Shown piece by piece: positions 23,775 to 35,920 of a DNA stretch of 64,000 bases. The position numbers and the translations under genes are program-made. How positions within the stretch are numbered: the first letter of the stretch is position 1; each line of letters opens with the position of its first letter. Origin of the DNA: Gigaspora rosea (Eukaryota > Glomeromycota > Glomeromycetes > Diversisporales > Gigasporaceae). The notes beneath the pieces were generated by a model that saw nothing but the letters and a program-made list of their open reading frames with translations, was not told where the DNA came from and made no database searches. Location of the stretch: assembly GCA_003550325.1 (NCBI GenBank), contig QKWP01000057.1:151610-215609 (forward strand). Reading direction: 5' to 3'.

Positions 23775-24457
23775 TAGAGATGGGCAAGGTAATAAAGTAA
23801 AAATTATTTTTTTTTTATCCCAATATTTACACATACCTATGTATTACTTATCACGCTTTACAAATGTAATCTGGAATGCAAATTTTTAATTTTTACCTCA
23901 ATAATTTGCTGATCAGGTTAAGATATTGGTCATGCAACGATTAATTTGTTTTGTCGGAGCAAATGATTGGCTGACACGTGCCGCTACGCGGCACGTTTCG
24001 ACCAATCATTTGTTCCGACAGAACAAATTTTGTGATAGCATGATCCAATATCGATGTTATCGTGCAATTATGATCATGATTTAAAAGGTTTGATTGGCTA
24101 ACTGAGTTTTAATTTGGGATTGTTGTGCTTACGTAATAACATACAAAAAGTAACAATTTCTTATTGTTATTTTTTGTATGTTATTACGTAAGCACAACAA
24201 TCCCAAATTAAAACTCAGTTAGCCATTCACAACTTTTAAATCATGATCATAATTGCACGATAACATCGATATTGGATTATTGGATCATGCGATGATAAAT
24301 ATCACAAAATTTGTTCTGTCGGAACAAATGATTGGTTGAAACGTGCCGCGTAGCGGCACATGTCAGCCAATCATTTGCTCCGACAAAACAAATTTCATGA
24401 TATTTTTTAATCGTTGCATGACCAATATCTTATAAATAATATTCTTACCCATCTCTA
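23775..24457. mobile_element. hAT-type foldback element, 683 bp
   Basis: Ends TAGAGATGGGCAAG and CTTACCCATCTCTA have hAT-like 5' sequence. The flanks GCGTACTT / GCACACTT fit an 8-bp duplication with two changes. The arms are near-perfect inverses from about 23925 to 24135 and 24155 to 24430, so the single strand folds into a stem of over 200 bp. A small inner hairpin GTGCCGCTACGCGGCAC lies in each arm. Confidence 0.85.
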
Positions 24458-24469
24458 GCACACTTTGGT

Positions 24470-25510
24470 TTTTCAGCAGCATAGCGGAAGTTTGTTTTTA
24501 TTGGCTGATATTAGGATAAATATGATTGGCGACGATCCTTTTTTTATATAGTCAATTGTCATTTTTAAAGTACTTTTAATAGTAAAAATCGTCGTGTCAT
24601 ATGAAACTTTTTTTTTTGTAATACAAAACGTAACAACTTGAGTTGTGGGTTGTTTACCTTTAAACTTATCGTTTTTTAACCTGAGATGCAATAAGATGCA
24701 GTAGTTTCAAAAACTAGATGAGAAGTGATTTTGAAAGGTCGGAAAGTGGTTCGGCAGTCTAAACAATTGGTGAGTGAAATTGAAAGAACTAGTTTTGTTT
24801 GTTTTTTTTTTTTTTTTTTACAAGCAAAAAGTATTGCTTTGAACTATTATTCTGAACTGTATTCTGGACCGTATTTTAATATATTTTTCTTTTATTATAT
24901 CTTATAAATTTAGATATATAGTTTATGATGCCGTTTATAATACAATAAGTGATAGTAATAGCAGTGTTTAGGAATGGTCGCGTATTCGTTATTTAGTAGA
25001 CATTTATATGTATTTACTGCGAAAAAAACAATAAAAACCTTGTAAAATCTAAATTAAAGCTATGAATTAGTGTATTGTAAAATTATAATATATGTCTTTA
25101 GAGAGTATTGATTAATTTTTTAAAAGTTTGTGAGTAATAAAGTTTTTATCCGGAGCCGGCACTCTATCCGGAGTATGATCGACATTTTTTCCGAGATATA
25201 TGAACAACTATGCTTTTTTCAGCTATATCTCGTTAAAAAATATTCCGAATCAAATTATATTAGTACCATTCGATTCGTCTCATTGAGATGAATCAAATGA
25301 TCTAAAAATCGTTTAGCTCTACTGAACTACAAGACAGTCAAGTATTATGGTCACGTGTTCAATTTTTCTTTTCCTCATTCGGACAGTATCCGGAGGAAGG
25401 ATGCACTAATACAATACGAAATACATAGTGAACCATAATACGTACTACCAACCTGAAAAAACATAGCTGATAGCGGTTTTTTTAAAAGATTTTAAAAGGT
25501 TAAATATTTT
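24470..25510. other. noncoding DNA
   Basis: No supported gene. It contains a short hairpin CGAGATATA...TATATCTCG (25191-25230) and one ACCATTCGATTCGTCTCAT motif at 25264 that recurs at 26173 and 26309. Confidence 0.4.
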
Positions 25511-25538
25511 TTTTTTATCATCAGGCAGTAAATCAAAA

Positions 25539-25829
25539 CTAATCATTACCGTTCTCAATCCCCAAGATCTCGTCAACAATATCTGATGATGCTTCAAAGT
25601 CCATATTTGCTTGATATCGGTTTAGATTGTGTCAATTAACAATTTTATCTTGCCAATATTTCTGTTTGTCTTGTAGATAACTATAAAATTTATGACTAAA
25701 TGTGATTCCATTACGATTGGTGATCCTCTTCGTTAATGCTAGAACAAGATTTGCATCGAATGGAATAGTATTTCCTATTTTTTTTCAACAATATAAGTGT
25801 CCTATACGTATTTTTGCTCGAGGCCGACC
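25539..25829 (-). pseudogene. degenerate coding remnant, unknown family
   Basis: One minus-strand frame reads as protein (GNTIPFDANLVLALTKR..., ITFSHKFYSYLQDKQKYW, MDFEASSDIVDEILG) and ends in TAG at 25539, but contains two internal TGA stops. It looks like the C-terminal part of a gene whose upstream exons are gone. I do not recognise the family. Confidence 0.4.
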
Positions 25830-25914
25830 CGAAAATTCAATTTTTATTACTGTAATTGAAAGAAACTGAACAATCATTAATAGCATTTGAATTATTTTAT
25901 TATCTTATTTGACA

Positions 25915-26432
25915 TAAGGTAGAAAGAAAGGGGTAATTTGGCGAAGTTAAAATAACTAATATAAAAATTTATATATTTAAATATTAAAAAAATTTTTATT
26001 TTTTATATTATTAAATTTTATACATGATTTAGAATTATTTTATATAAAATTAGTAATATAAATCTTTTTTTTAAAGTGAAATTAAATGGGATTATACATC
26101 GTATCAAAAAGTTTAAATTTTAGAAAGGCAGGGGTAATTTGACGAATTGATGACATCTAGTGTGATCCATTGATACCATTCGATTCGTTTCATTGAATTA
26201 TATGCAGCACAAAAATGATCCTTGAGGGGAACTTTGACGAAGTGTAAAACTGGTAAATAATCGATAATATCTTGTGATCCAGTGATCAGAATCGGGTGAG
26301 CTTTGTACCATTCGATTCGTCTCATCGAGCGAATTGAATGGTATAAAAATTATTCGAACCTGATCATTAGACCACGAGATAACCAAATTCGCCAAATTAC
26401 CCTCTTCGTCAAATTAAATTACCCCTTTTCCG
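25915..26432. repeat. inverted-repeat region with GGGGTAATTTGRCGAA words
   Basis: GGGGTAATTTGGCGAA occurs at 25932 and GGGGTAATTTGACGAA at 26131. The inverse forms lie at 26389-26402 and 26406-26428. Between them the palindromic motif TACCATTCGATTCGTYTCAT occurs at 26171 and 26307. The limits of the element are uncertain. Confidence 0.5.
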
Positions 26433-26949
26433 TAAATTTGCAATTTTTGCTTTCTGACGTTAGTTTTAGTTTTATTATAATTTAATTTTACGTAATTTGA
26501 TCGATATTTTTAACACTATATATATATATATATATTAGTTTATAGTTTTTATTTATTTGTTTTTTTAACTATAATATATATATCATAATGACGATAAAAC
26601 GTTATGTCGGTATTACTGGTCCTAATAATTGATGAAAAACTATTTGCTGTTATTTAATTACGTATGTAATTGTACTAGATTAAGTGATGCCAAATTTTTT
26701 TTTATCACAAATAGATCACGCACTTGGATTAATTTTAGCCCCTTCAAACTTTTTTTTTTTTTAATATTATGCGTATTCAAAATTTTATCAATTCTATTCA
26801 ACATAATTATCGACAAAATTTTCAACTTGTAAATATAATATTAAAACCATTTATTCCACAAGGGTTGGAATTGGTAGAACTTTCTACAATATAAAAAGAA
26901 TGTATTTTACTAAGTTATACAAAGCCAGATGCAACCACAATGTTCCTGA

Positions 26950-27048
26950 ATAGAGATGCAGACATAATGCCGTAACTTTATAAAGTTACTGTAAAAATGC
27001 CGTAACACATTATCGTTACGAGATACGGCATTATGTCTGCACCTCTAT
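26950..27048. mobile_element. 99-bp MITE with TAGAGRTGCAGACAT ends
   Basis: ATAGAGATGCAGACATAATG and its near-exact inverse bound it. The flanking CCTGA (26945-26949, 27049-27053) is duplicated. The ends resemble 45225-45372 (TAGAGCTGCAGACATTAG), which has a perfect 8-bp duplication, so this is probably a decayed hAT MITE. Confidence 0.75.
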
Positions 27049-27397
27049 CCTGAGTTGAATTAAATAAATATAAGTATTAAATTTGTTTAATCTATTCGGT
27101 AAATAATGTAATAACCTCCGGGAACCGGGTTGTCGTCTGGAAATAATAGTCCGTATTTACTTGCATTGCAACTTAGGGTTAACACAATTAGCCCATTTCT
27201 ATAAACGGCTATTCTTCAAAATTGCGGTCAAACAAATACTATAAACAGAGGTTCCTAGATTGCGGTTCATCATGTTCCCGATATGTAACTGATTAGTTTA
27301 AACAAATGTAAAAATCAGGCCACCTTATATAAGCCTAAAAAAATCAACAATTATAAGCATATATCTCATTGATAAAAAAAAAAAAATAATTGTCGAG

Positions 27398-27402
27398 CCA
27401 AT
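27398..27402 (+). promoter_or_regulatory. CCAAT box upstream of the SREBP gene
   Basis: CCAAT 151-155 bp before the start codon. CCAAT-binding NF-Y is a known partner of SREBP at target promoters. The functional role here is inferred from spacing to the next site only. Confidence 0.35.
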
Positions 27403-27420
27403 CAAATTTAAATTAACACC

Positions 27421-27429
27421 TCACACCAC
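27421..27429 (+). promoter_or_regulatory. sterol regulatory element-like site (TCACACCAC)
   Basis: Matches the SRE consensus TCACNCCAC at every position. It lies 124 bp upstream of the SREBP start codon and 18 bp after a CCAAT box. Self-regulation of SREBP genes through such a site is known in other organisms; here it is a prediction from sequence. Confidence 0.45.
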
Positions 27430-27552
27430 TTTGTTTTTAAAGTACAATATGCGTTAGAAATGAAATTATAAAATATCCTCGATTCCAATTTCACGAATCG
27501 TCATATCCTCTGGCAATTAACTAACGGATCTACCAATTTTCAAGATCTATTA

Positions 27553-30500
27553 ATGAACGAGTCCTACATCGATGATATTATGACCTCGATTAATAACAAC
27601 AATCTTTCTACCACTCAATCATCTAACGTAACTTTATCTGAATTTGAAACTCAAATTCAAGCAATGTTCGTTGATGATAATACAATGAACTCCTTATTTT
27701 CTCGATCTGGAGATTTATCATTGATTGATTTTCAATATCCAGTTCCCTCTTCCTTAAGTTCCCAAAAACCTTTTCTATATTTACCAAATTCTACCTCCTT
27801 TGATAATTCCTGTCCAGAGTCCTTGCATAATTCGTTGAATTCTTTGAATTCTAGAAAAAATTCTATGGAAGCTCAAGAAACATTTTTATTCTCTTCAAAC
27901 TCTGTTAACATCGGTTCTTCAGAGCCTCTATTTTATTCGCCAATTTCTAGTGAGGTCTCTATTGAAGACAACAGTTCTCTGGATAATCTGGATAATCTTT
28001 CTCCATTAACTTATACTTTCTTTCAAGATTTAAATGTTCCTCTAAATAACTCTTCATTAGTTGATTTTGGCAGTTATTCTTCTTCAATTGAAGATACAAT
28101 TGATACATATGATACCCAATTATCTCCAGATTCTAATCTTGATCCTCGAGGCATCCAACTTGAAAATGGTAGAAAACGCGTTGCCATTGGATATGATTCG
28201 ATTTCTCTCGATGAATCCTTAAAAAAAAAACGTAAAAATACAAATGGAACTGTTAAATCTGTAAAAAAAACAAATACTTACCTCAAGTCCACAAAAAAGA
28301 ATAATTCTTTTATCAAAAATGAAACAAATTCTAATATCAGTGCAACATTTAATGAAGATTCTTTGACATCAAACACGCGTTCAAAATCTCCTGTTATTGA
28401 TAAAAATATTATTAATGCGATACTGGCTTCTTTATCTGATACCACGAATCGAACCATCGAATCTTCTGGCACTAACCTTGTTAAAAACAAGGATTCTAAT
28501 GAAGATAATACAGCATTTAACGAAAGTTCATTTTCCAATTCGAAGTTACGTCCAAAACCTTCGACTGCAACTTCTCAACCACAATTAAACCAAAAAACGA
28601 AAATAAACAATCAAAAAAACAAAGCACATAATGTGATTGAACGTCGTTATCGAAATAATATTAATGAACGAATTAATGATTTAAAAAGCGTAGTTCCCGC
28701 ACTTTGCCATTTAAAAAGTAAAGATGATGACGTAATCGAAGAAGTAGATGGCATTCCAGCCGCTACGAAAACAAATAAAGCTACTGTTTTGAAAAAAGCA
28801 ACCGAATATATTTTATATTTAAAAAAGAATAATCTCGAACTTAAAAATGAAAATGCTGTTTTAAAAAAGATTATTGCAGATGTCCCTTGTGGTATCGAGT
28901 TTCTCAAAAAAATTGAAAGTGAGATGGAGACACCACCAGATACTCCTACTTCTGAGGTTGATCCTTCTTATGTTTTACATCAACATAAATCATTAACACC
29001 TCCTTCTGGAAATTCTGGCTCAAGAGTATTAATGACTTTATTCATGTGCATGACTTTTCTCATGGATCCATCAAAATGCGTCCAATCGGTTTCACATCAT
29101 TATCATGATGAAGGACGTGTTATTGCTAGTAACAATAATGAATCATTAGTTCCAGGTGGAAGTCATAATGGTATAACGATTGGAATTTGGTATGTATATA
29201 TTAAAAATTTTCATTTTTCTCATTATTATTATTTATTATTTATTATTATTGATATTAACTCATATATTACATTACATTATTAAATAGGTATTTTATCAGG
29301 ATCATTACTTTTTTAATGTGTTTTACTTATATCATCCGGCCATCTTTATTTTCAATTAAAACACAACAACACAACCGCAAACCTGTTATCATTTCTTGTT
29401 TAACCTCCAAGACTAAGGATGCAACTGAACTTTACTCGTCTCTTTCGTCCCTTACGAATATATCATCAATAAACACTTTAGGATTTGTGGCTGGTCTTTT
29501 TATTGAATCTTTAAGATTATTTTTAAGAGGTTTTTTAGGATGGGAATTTTTTTGTGGTTATGTTAATGTAGACATGGATGGGGATGAAAGATTGTTAGAG
29601 ATTGAATTATGGAATCGACTTGGTGAGGCAGAATTATGTGGTGGTAAGTGTTTATTATAAGATAAACTTATGATATGAATTGATATATATATAAATACTG
29701 TATTTAAAATTTTTTTTCTAATGTTTCTTTATCATTTTTTTTTCCAGGAAACAAACATGCAACTCGTCTTTCAATCTTATACACATGCCTTCGAACGATT
29801 AACCTTTTGGAAAATCCTTATACTTATAATAGGAATATGCGCATAAATCCTTCTCGTATATATGCAAATGCCGCATTACAATGTTATGTTAGCCTTCGTT
29901 CAATTCCTCTTTTACGTCATAGAGCAGTATCTCATTTCTGGAAACTGGCTATTAAAGAAAAGAATTTTTTCAGTTCTGAAGAGAAATGGCTTGAAATCGC
30001 ACTTTTTAACGATCAAAATAATAACATATTATTAGAAAATGTAGCTAATAGGATTAGAGATCATGTTTTTCATTCATTTAAACCTACAATTAGTACAACT
30101 ATTCCACTCGTTTATGTTTCAGAAGTTCAAGCTCTTTTCCATATTAAGGAAGCCTTTTACAATCTTATTTCTGAACGACATGACATAATTAAAATTCAAA
30201 AGAAAAGCCAATTTACTTTTTCCGAACTTTACAGTATTACCACACCTGCTTCATTAATACACTGGTATGCGTTGATTGGATGTATTGTCCAAGCCTTTTA
30301 TGAGGATAAAAATGATCTTGGCACAAAACTAGTAAACAAGTTGAAAAAAGAGTCAAAGACTGATGATAACTTGAATAAACAAATTATGATAATGAGTTTA
30401 GTCTCTCGATCTCTCTTGATTTGTGGTAACGTTGAAGCATCTATTCATTGTGCTGATAAAGCTCTCAATTATGTATATTTACGAAAAAATGAACAAATGG

Positions 30501-30919
30501 AAATTACAAAAATTGAAAAAGATTTTATGATTAAGGATTTTGTAAAAGACGTTCAAGATTTAGCAGAGTTTTGCGTTGGATGGATTGTTTTAGAAACAAG
30601 AATTGTTGTACTGGGAATTGGCGGAAATTTGTTATCAAAAAATAAAATTCCAATATTACCAAATGTACTTGATGAGAAACATTTAAGAACTTCCATTGAC
30701 ATTTTGGCTCGTTATCTGCGCCGATCAACAAAATCTAACGCATTTGATAGCATTCCCAAGTTACGAGAAAGATTTATAAGGAAACTTGACGCACTCGGAA
30801 GGATCGTATCTGGCATAGATGAAGATAATGACTCTGGGTATGATTGTAATGATTACGATAAACAGAATAATAATGATCACAAAGTCACAAGAGCTCTGCG
30901 TATCTTAAAAGACATATAA
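27553..30919 (+). CDS. sre1-like: SREBP-type membrane-bound bHLH transcription factor (three exons)
   Basis: Sterol-sensing transcription factor precursor held in the ER until its N-terminal bHLH part is released. Exons are 27553-29189, 29288-29643 and 29748-30919; introns have GTATGT..TAG and GTAAGT..CAG borders. The joined frame is open for 1054 codons. Residues 1-350 are Ser/Asn-rich and acidic (activation region). The bHLH is at about 355-430 with the SREBP-defining tyrosine in ERRYR (363-367), followed by a leucine-zipper-like helix. A hydrophobic segment (VLMTLFMCMTFLM, 492-504), a loop of about 40 residues and a second one (IITFLMCFTYII) across intron 1 give the hairpin topology. The long C-terminal part fits the fungal SREBP C-terminal domain. 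Start: first ATG of the frame, with an SRE-like site upstream. The loop has no clear RxxL protease site. No disruption is seen. The symbol is by function; orthology was not tested. Confidence 0.9.
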
Positions 30920-31457
30920 ACGCAAGAAATCTATATTTCTTTCTATTAACGTTATCGTTATGTATATATTTGTATTTTTTATTGAAAACGTTTTAATGGA
31001 TATAAGTTAAAAAGTGAAATTTGTATATATTCTCGTAATAAGTCATAAGTCCCCCCTCCCAATTTATTAAAAAAAAATAAGAACACTCACTTTATTTTAC
31101 TCGAAATAAGTACAACTTCTCCCGGACTCGAAAAAACGCACATTTCTTTTTTACATACCTGAAAAAAAAAAAACCGCACTTAATATATTCGAAAAAAAAA
31201 AGCATTCTCGTTTCAATATACCAGTAAAAGCATGCTGGTTTTAAATATGGATTATCAATTAAGATTTGATAAACGAGCGCTAAATAATTAAGAAAAATAC
31301 TCGATAAACATTTCGATCTACACTATGAAAAAAAAAAAAAAAACCAACTTTTATTGACTTAAGCAATTTTCGATATCAGAAGTCTAATGTTTTTAAGGAT
31401 AGTTAGTATTCTAGTAAAGATTACTAATGATATTTTAATAAGGGAATTTGGATTTAT

Positions 31458-31515
31458 TTAAAGCGTTATGTTGCCTAGGAATATATTTTTTTTGCGTTAT
31501 GTTGCCTAGGAATAT
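31458..31515. repeat. two tandem copies of GCGTTATGTTGCCTAGGAAT
   Basis: The 20-bp word GCGTTATGTTGCCTAGGAAT occurs twice, about 31 bp apart, each followed by T-rich sequence. Confidence 0.8.
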
Positions 31516-31636
31516 TTTTTTTAGGAATATCGATTTATATATAATTTTTTTTTTTTTCTCCATTTTTTTTTCCTGTTAAAGTAGCTTTTTTGTCGACAGA
31601 TAATTTCTCTATTTTTATTTATATATATATATTTTT

Positions 31637-31730
31637 ATTTCTTACTTTATAGTTCAAAGGTTGAGTTTCTTACTTTATAGTTCAAAGGTTGTGTTTCTTA
31701 TTTTATAGTTCAAAGGTTGTGTTTCGAATT
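31637..31730. repeat. three tandem copies of a 31-bp unit
   Basis: Units of TTTCTTACTTTATAGTTC + AAAGGTTGWG repeat three times with few changes. Confidence 0.85.
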
Positions 31731-32010
31731 TGATACAACATATCATAATTTTTTCTTTGTTGTCTTTGGCAGTACGAAAAGCAAATAAATTTCGCGTGAA
31801 ATTTTAGGGCGAAAAAAATCGATTTTTTTTACGGCTCGTGTACAGTATAACTACTTTAATGTTTTAAACTTGGAAAAAAAAAATCATTCTCCACATCTAA
31901 AGTGCTATATCGTCAGATTGATGTTTTTGTTGCTAAAAATGGATTTTTTTCTTTTCGTTTTAAAAGGCCCGGGTCCGTATGAATATACTCATGAGTTATC
32001 CTATTTTGTC

Positions 32011-32057
32011 AAAATTATCTGCTAATTGACGTCAAAATTATCTGCTAATTGACGTCA
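32011..32057. repeat. 23-bp tandem repeat carrying two TGACGTCA sites
   Basis: AAATTATCTGCTAATTGACG... repeats twice, placing two perfect TGACGTCA (CRE/ATF palindrome) words at 32027-32034 and 32050-32057. Whether they are bound is unknown; no gene is near enough to assign. Confidence 0.6.
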
Positions 32058-33147
32058 AAATTATGAGCTTAATTTAATGATTATACATATCTGGACAAGA
32101 TTATTATTATTTTTGTATGCTATACTAGACAATTTCTATGTATATTATATATTTTATCGAATAATTTTAAAAAATCGGGTCACTGGGTACTGAATGCAGC
32201 ACTCTACGAGTACGTATAGTGCAATCAATTGCAATAATTTCGTCATTGAGTTTCGCCTGATATCTATGCTTTAAAAATTTAATCTTTAAATTGGATCTAA
32301 TGCTAAATAAAACTCGATTTTGCCAAGCACTAATTTGTAATATTTACTTTTCGACATATAAAAAGCCAAAAAATTAGCCAATAACATTATTTTATGTAGA
32401 TTTTCTAAATGTTGTAAACATTTCCAGAAAATTTTATAGGCATCATTCTAAAAAAAAGCATACATCCAACACTGATTAAGATTCATCAAAATATTATTTT
32501 CATCATCCTTTAATATTAAAACAAAAATAATGCAAATAAAACACACATCAAATATATGGCCCACCAATTGTTATTGCGCCGAATACATATTTTTGAGATT
32601 TCTAAAAAAAAAAAAAAAAAAAAGAAATCGAAATCAACGTAAGGTAAACGATTATGTATTTAATGAATTGGACTGAAAACACACACATCCACCAGAAAGT
32701 CACCTTTCGTTTCGATATTTCAAATTTTATAACTGTGCACCGTATGATGTACCAGATTCACAAATAAAAAAACGGGTACATTACTAACTGTAATACAGCA
32801 AGTAATTTAGGCTTGAAAGCTTCTCTAAAAGATAGTATAAATATAACATATCAAAATAAAAAAAAAATTATTGTTGAATCTAAGATTAATTTAAACAAAG
32901 AAAATGTTTTCCATAATTGTTCTTTCAATATCCCAAACAGTTGAAAATCTAAAAATTAGAATCCATCTGGCTAGCGCGCATAATCCTAAACGGTGAGGAA
33001 GGAAATATAGAGCTTCGGATTGATGATAGTGAATTCTATATATCTGCTCATTGGTTTTGGTCAAATTTATCGATTAACATAGGCACAAGTATCTACACAT
33101 GATTATTAACTAAAGTCTTAACAAATATGTCACACTTTGATCATGAC

Positions 33148-33574
33148 CAGTGTTTAAAATTCAAATTCAAAATTATGTTCTCAAAATGAACTAAATTTAG
33201 AGTATTAATGTTCTCAAAAAATTTTTAATGTTCTCATTACATAGAATTTTATTTTTTAAATATGCATATATTTTTATTGTATAAACCTATCTTGGACTTT
33301 TAAGTAAAGTTATAGACAAAGGCTTTCTGATTTCAATAGTACTTAGAACATTTAAATTGGTTGAATTGATCATGTGATATACTTATTTAACTTTTTGCAA
33401 CTATAAATCTTTTCTTCAAATATGTAAAAAAAAAACTAATACTAATAATATTTTGAGGACATTTTATCAGTACAAAATGTTCTCAAATAAGAGAACATTA
33501 TTTTAAATATTAATGTTCTTAAAAAAAATTTAGTGTTCTCATGAGAACATGAGAACATCAAATTTTAAACACTG
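33148..33574. mobile_element. hAT-type MITE, 427 bp
   Basis: Ends CAGTGTTTAAAATTC and ATTTTAAACACTG with a perfect 8-bp duplication ATCATGAC (33140-33147, 33575-33582). TTCTCA/GAGAACAT words recur internally. Confidence 0.9.
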
Positions 33575-33760
33575 ATCATGACAATTTGTGGATGCGCTAC
33601 CGTAACGGATAATGCTAATACTAACGTTAATATATTAAAAAGGTTGAATTTTACCATGTCAAAGGTAAAGTTAACGCACATTGTCTTTGTTATCCTAATA
33701 TTATAATAATTTAATAATTTAATAGTTCATACTATTTTGACAAACAGGAATTTACAATTT

Positions 33761-33850
33761 TTATTTTGCTTCTGCTCGTGACGCTGTAAACATTTCATCT
33801 GAAATAATTTCATTTTCATCCACAAGTTCATCCTTTTGAAGAATCGACAT
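33761..33850 (-). pseudogene. possible terminal exon remnant
   Basis: A short minus-strand frame, MSILQKDELVDENEIISDEM followed by FTASRAEAK and stop, has the acidic, protein-like composition of a C-terminus. The upstream frame is broken. No family was recognised. Confidence 0.3.
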
Positions 33851-34201
33851 GAAAATCTTGGTAAAGCTCTTGAAAATTCTATGTTTGCAATTAATATGCC
33901 AAGGATGATAAATTAATTATGGTGAAACCCTGTGATGAAGTTGCGATAATCCTGCCAGTTTCTGGATGTTAATTCAGTAGTGTATAGTGAAAAAATCCAA
34001 TTAAATCGTTATTTTTGGCCTATATGTATATGCTAATAAATAATAAAGTAAAAAGAGGTATTTTGATGAAATTAAAATAACCCACTTTGGAATAATGACA
34101 ATATATTATGCGCGTAATTTGAGACGGGCTCATTTTTTAATATAATTACAAAATTACAGTCAACTCTTTCTATAACGAGATGTTGATTCTGGTTGCGTTA
34201 T

Positions 34202-34310
34202 AATGCTTGGCAAAATCGTTTTGATTTCAGACATTCAAAATCTATTTTTAATACTGTACTAAAAATCAAAAACTCGAAAATCGAGTTTTATTCGATTTTG
34301 CCGAGCACTA
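34202..34310. mobile_element. foldback MITE with AATAAAACTCGATT arms, copy 2
   Basis: AATGCTTGGCAAAATCG at the left and CGATTTTGCCGAGCACTAA at the right are inverted. Same family as 21039-21172. Confidence 0.7.
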
Positions 34311-34440
34311 ATTAGATTACTTTTTGTTTTATAATTTATAGATACGTATTATATAATTTGTAAATGTAATTGTATATGGGATGTACGTACACGGGTATTA
34401 ATTTTATTAATTTGCAAATTCATACGTATAACATGTTATA

Positions 34441-34636
34441 GCGTTTTGCAAAAAGATGTGACCCCATGATTTTTTTGATTATGATCGAGAATTTTCGAGG
34501 TTCTAAATTATCTATTGATTCATATCTTCGGTCAGTTATATTTATATTTATTTGAAATTGGTAAGATTCTTAAAATCTATATCCGATTTTCACGCGACAT
34601 TGTGATCTGCAGAGGTCACATCTTTTTGCAAAGCGC
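34441..34636. mobile_element. 196-bp MITE with GCGTTTTGCAAAAAGATGTG ends
   Basis: GCGTTTTGCAAAAAGATGTG and the inverse CACATCTTTTTGCAAAGCGC bound it with one mismatch. The 66-codon ORF inside (34515-34715) runs over the end and is chance. Confidence 0.8.
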
Positions 34637-34719
34637 AATAATCAAAACAATTTTAAATAAAAAAATTAATCTTTTGTTTATAATTAGAGTGGAGATAGAT
34701 TTAAAATCAGAATAAAATA

Positions 34720-35425
34720 TAAAAGGTAGTTTTAGAATTGAAAATTTGAGATACAAATTGGTTTTTATATTGTTCAGGTACTTTATATACTGTATATAAA
34801 TACTATAATATAAATTTATAAATATTTTTAATTATAGTATTATTTGTTAAACTATATTGCAGACAAATTTGTTTGAAAAATTAAAAGTATTTATAATTTT
34901 TGAAATATGTAAAATTAAAAAATATTAATATTATGGGATGTATTTTATATTTATAATATTATATTTAAAATAAAATTTATAAACTTTTATTCTAATTTTT
35001 TTATAAAAATTTAAAGTTTTTTTTTTAAAATTTTTACTACAAAATTTTTTTTAGATTTTTTAAAACTTTATATCTCTAATTATAAAAAATATTTATATTT
35101 CTGATACAAGCTTTAATTTTTATAATTATTATTCTTATATAAGCTATAATATTGTATTAAGAATTACAAGTCTAAAACTAATATTTACAGAATTTATCAA
35201 AAATTTATAAATATTTTGATTAAAAATGTTTTAAATTTATTTTTTTTAGTTCATAAGCAATTTAAACTTTTTTACTTATAATATAAAATTAAATACTAAT
35301 ATTATGATTTTTATTTTAAATATTATCAAAAAAATTATTTAAATATTTTAAATTTTAAAAATTATAGATTTATAACAATTTATTAGGCAAATTTGTTTGG
35401 AATAATTTATATAGTTAACAGTTAA
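34720..35425. other. extremely AT-rich DNA, no feature seen
   Basis: Runs of A, T and AAATTT with almost no G or C. Nothing can be supported. Confidence 0.5.
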
Positions 35426-35634
35426 GAGATAGTAATTTTATAAATTAATTAATTCATGATTCGCCTAAGAACCAGTGAAAAAACATAAAATAGTGAAGAT
35501 ATGTTTACTATGTATTTTTTGTCTTTTTTGGGGATGGCTAAAGCTATGATGTACCCACGTGATTTTTGAAATTTTAGTTTAAATTCGTATTAGAGTCCAT
35601 TTAGCATTAGGGTCGGATTAAGGTTAGAACCAAT

Positions 35635-35920
35635 TAGGGTTCCTAAAATTCAAATCAAATCAAATATTGGGTCAATTTGAATTTGTTCAAATCAAATTGA
35701 CCCTAATTTGAATTTGATTTGATTCAAATATTTGGATTTGAATTTGATTTGAATTTGAATTTTTAATAGTAAATTTTAAATCAAATCAAATATTTGTCAA
35801 ATCAAATCACATTTAATCAGATTTGAATTTGATCAAATCAAATATAGTCAAATTTGAATTTGAATTTGATCAAATATTTGATTCAAATATTTGAAGATCA
35901 AATCAAATTGCAGAACCCTA
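35635..35920. mobile_element. hAT-type MITE made of CAAATCAAAT/ATTTGAATTTG words, 286 bp
   Basis: Ends TAGGGTTCCTAAAATT and AATTGCAGAACCCTA. The flanks GAACCAAT / AAACCAAT (35627-35634, 35921-35928) are an 8-bp duplication with one change. The whole interior is a patchwork of TTGATTTGAATTTGA words in both orientations. Confidence 0.85.

Larger units (their letters stand above)
30920..33130. other. 3' flank of the SREBP gene, low-complexity DNA
   Basis: Long A and T runs and short tandem repeats. No coding sequence, RNA gene or clear transposon is visible; likely poly(A) signals for the SREBP gene lie in 30960-31070. Confidence 0.5.

Noticed and set aside
24725-24907. 60-codon ORF
   Set aside because: Low-complexity Phe/Tyr run from T-rich DNA; no support.
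27553-29283. A single-exon 576-aa bHLH protein
   Set aside because: The last 30 codons are intron 1. GTATGT at 29190 and TAG at 29285 join in frame to the second membrane segment.
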